64,000 nt of DNA. Origin: Gammaproteobacteria bacterium 39-13. Its GTDB lineage: Bacteria; Pseudomonadota; Gammaproteobacteria; Berkiellales; Berkiellaceae. Shown here piece by piece: positions 63,186 to 64,000 of the stretch (within the stretch, counting starts at the first letter, position 1; each line of letters opens with the position of its first letter). Position numbers and translations under genes: made by a program. Where the stretch lies: the NCBI GenBank assembly GCA_001898235.1, contig MKTN01000038.1:1-64000 (forward strand), in the 5' to 3' direction. The notes under the pieces are model-generated. The model did not search any database, had not been told where the DNA came from, and saw only the letters and a list, made by a program, of their open reading frames with translations.

Positions 63186-63878
63186 CTAAAACATCTTACT
63201 TTCTATTAACTTTGAAGCGAGTTTTTTTTCCAATTCTTGCAATCTTTCGATGGTGCCTACATCAGTCCATTCGCCGTGATAATGTTCTCCATACAATGCC
63301 TGCTTTGCCGCCGCTTTATCCAACAAAGGCGCTAAACGAAACGAAGTACCTTCAACGCAGTCACTAAAAAGCGCTGGATGCAAAACAGACAGTCCAGAAT
63401 ATGTCAGTTTCTGGTAAGGCTCGCGAGATAATTGACCCTCTTTATTTAGAGAAAAATCTCCTTCTGGATTATGTAATGGATTATCAACCAACACTAAATG
63501 CGCCAACCCTTTAGGATGAGAGGGTAACTTTACAAAAGGATAATCAGTCCAAATATCGCCATTGACAAGAAGGAAGGGATCTTTTCCTAAAAGTGGTAAT
63601 GCATTAAAAATGCCGCCTCCCACTTCTAACTCTTTTGCTTCAGATGAATAGGTGATCTGCATTCCCCATTTTTTTCCATCACCTAAATAGGCTAAAATCT
63701 GTTCCCCTAAATATCTTAAATTGATAACAACTTGTGTTACACCGGCTTTGGAAAGATTTTCTAAATGATACACAATCAATGGCTTCGATTGCACTTGAAT
63801 TAAAGGCTTAGGACAATGATCAGTAAGAGGTCGTAAACGATTTCCTCGGCCGGCTGCTAAAATCATTGCTCGCATCAT
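63186..63878 (-). CDS. murU: N-acetylmuramate 1-phosphate uridylyltransferase MurU
   Basis: Makes UDP-MurNAc from MurNAc 1-phosphate in the anhydro-sugar recycling path that bypasses de novo wall precursors. It is a nucleotidyltransferase of 230 residues: AAGRGNRLRPLTDHCPKPL is the nucleotide-binding loop, and FLLVNGDIWTDYP supplies a metal Asp. DVGTIERLQELE is typical of the C-terminus. Its ATG overlaps the stop codon of the upstream amgK-like gene as TAATG. A second ATG lies one codon inside. Confidence 0.94.
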   Translation of the reverse strand: MMRAMILAAGRGNRLRPLTDHCPKPLIQVQSKPLIVYHLENLSKAGVTQVVINLRYLGEQILAYLGDGKKWGMQITYSSEAKELEVGGGIFNALPLLGKDPFLLVNGDIWTDYPFVKLPSHPKGLAHLVLVDNPLHNPEGDFSLNKEGQLSREPYQKLTYSGLSVLHPALFSDCVEGTSFRLAPLLDKAAAKQALYGEHYHGEWTDVGTIERLQELEKKLASKLIESKMF

Positions 63879-64000
63879 TAGGCCACCTTTGACTTGGAGC
63901 CAATATTTTGTTCTTGCATTACTGCTAGCATGGCGGGCAATACTTCTGCTTGCAAATAATCGTGAAAGTCAGCAAAAGCAGCATATTTACTCGTCACAGC
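63878..64000 (-). CDS. amgK: 3' end of an AmgK-like anhydro-sugar kinase (partial)
   Basis: The last 40 residues of a gene entering from beyond the right edge, open to 64000 and ending at TAA 63880-63878. The readable tail, KYAAFADFHDYLQAEVLPAM, matches the end expected of the AmgK/aminoglycoside-phosphotransferase-like kinase that makes MurNAc 1-phosphate for MurU. The assignment rests mainly on the TAATG-coupled murU and djlA neighbours, since the catalytic part is outside the window. Confidence 0.65.
   Translation of the reverse strand, partial: AVTSKYAAFADFHDYLQAEVLPAMLAVMQEQNIGSKSKVA

Overview
This is a compact stretch of a Gammaproteobacterium chromosome, AT-rich by eye (base composition not counted). 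The gene order (yjeF-yjeE-amiB-mutL-miaA; ilvE with waaF and waaC; amgK-murU-djlA; pcm-tolC-waaA) is gammaproteobacterial. A CBU_0592-type membrane protein inside the mutL-miaA operon, several unrecognised basic or proline-rich proteins and many intergenic palindromes suggest the Legionellales (Coxiella, Legionella, Berkiella and relatives). That placement is inferred from gene content only. No tRNA, rRNA, CRISPR array, prophage or complete insertion sequence was seen.

Layout. 1-2588: end of a LemA-like gene, a queuosine-precursor transporter (yhhQ), and two unrecognised small proteins. 2591-9651, minus strand: orn, nnr, tsaE, amiB, mutL, a small membrane protein and miaA, covering RNA decay, metabolite repair, tRNA modification, wall cleavage and mismatch repair. 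9692-12348: rsgA, psd and an unknown gene. 12358-15201: the EF-P set epmA-efp facing epmB. 15300-21178 is accessory: a conserved hypothetical protein, a membrane protein with a proline-rich linker, an Rpn-type nuclease between copies of a palindromic repeat, and a peptide with a bacteriocin-like leader. 21168-26085: parE-parC and nudF. 26351-29617: pcm, tolC, phaB and a 38-residue lipoprotein.

29716-43375 is the lipopolysaccharide region: waaA; a WaaE-like glycosyltransferase with a polysaccharide deacetylase; an outer-membrane barrel protein; a glutamate-synthase-like flavoprotein; an orphan HicB; then hldE-hldD, a sugar kinase, a glycosyltransferase, an O-antigen ligase, waaC and waaF. These supply Kdo, make ADP-heptose, build the inner core and ligate the outer part. 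A PagL-type lipid A deacylase lies at 58290. 43527-53061: ilvE, glnE, nfeD with an SPFH protein, pilU, speD and a DegS-like protease. 53204-58868: a basic unknown protein, gcdH, a fused E1 2-oxoacid dehydrogenase, rpe and pagL. 59198-64000: a TetR regulator, repeats, an IolC-like fusion whose kinase active site looks broken, djlA, murU and the end of amgK.

Most of the window is ordinary housekeeping. The points that stand out are the double-glycine-type leader peptide at 20870-21178, the N-for-D change in the kinase loop of the 60433 fusion, a duplicated mutL 5' end around a palindromic insert, the repeat-flanked Rpn nuclease, a family of structured intergenic repeats, and short eukaryote-like motifs in several unknown proteins.
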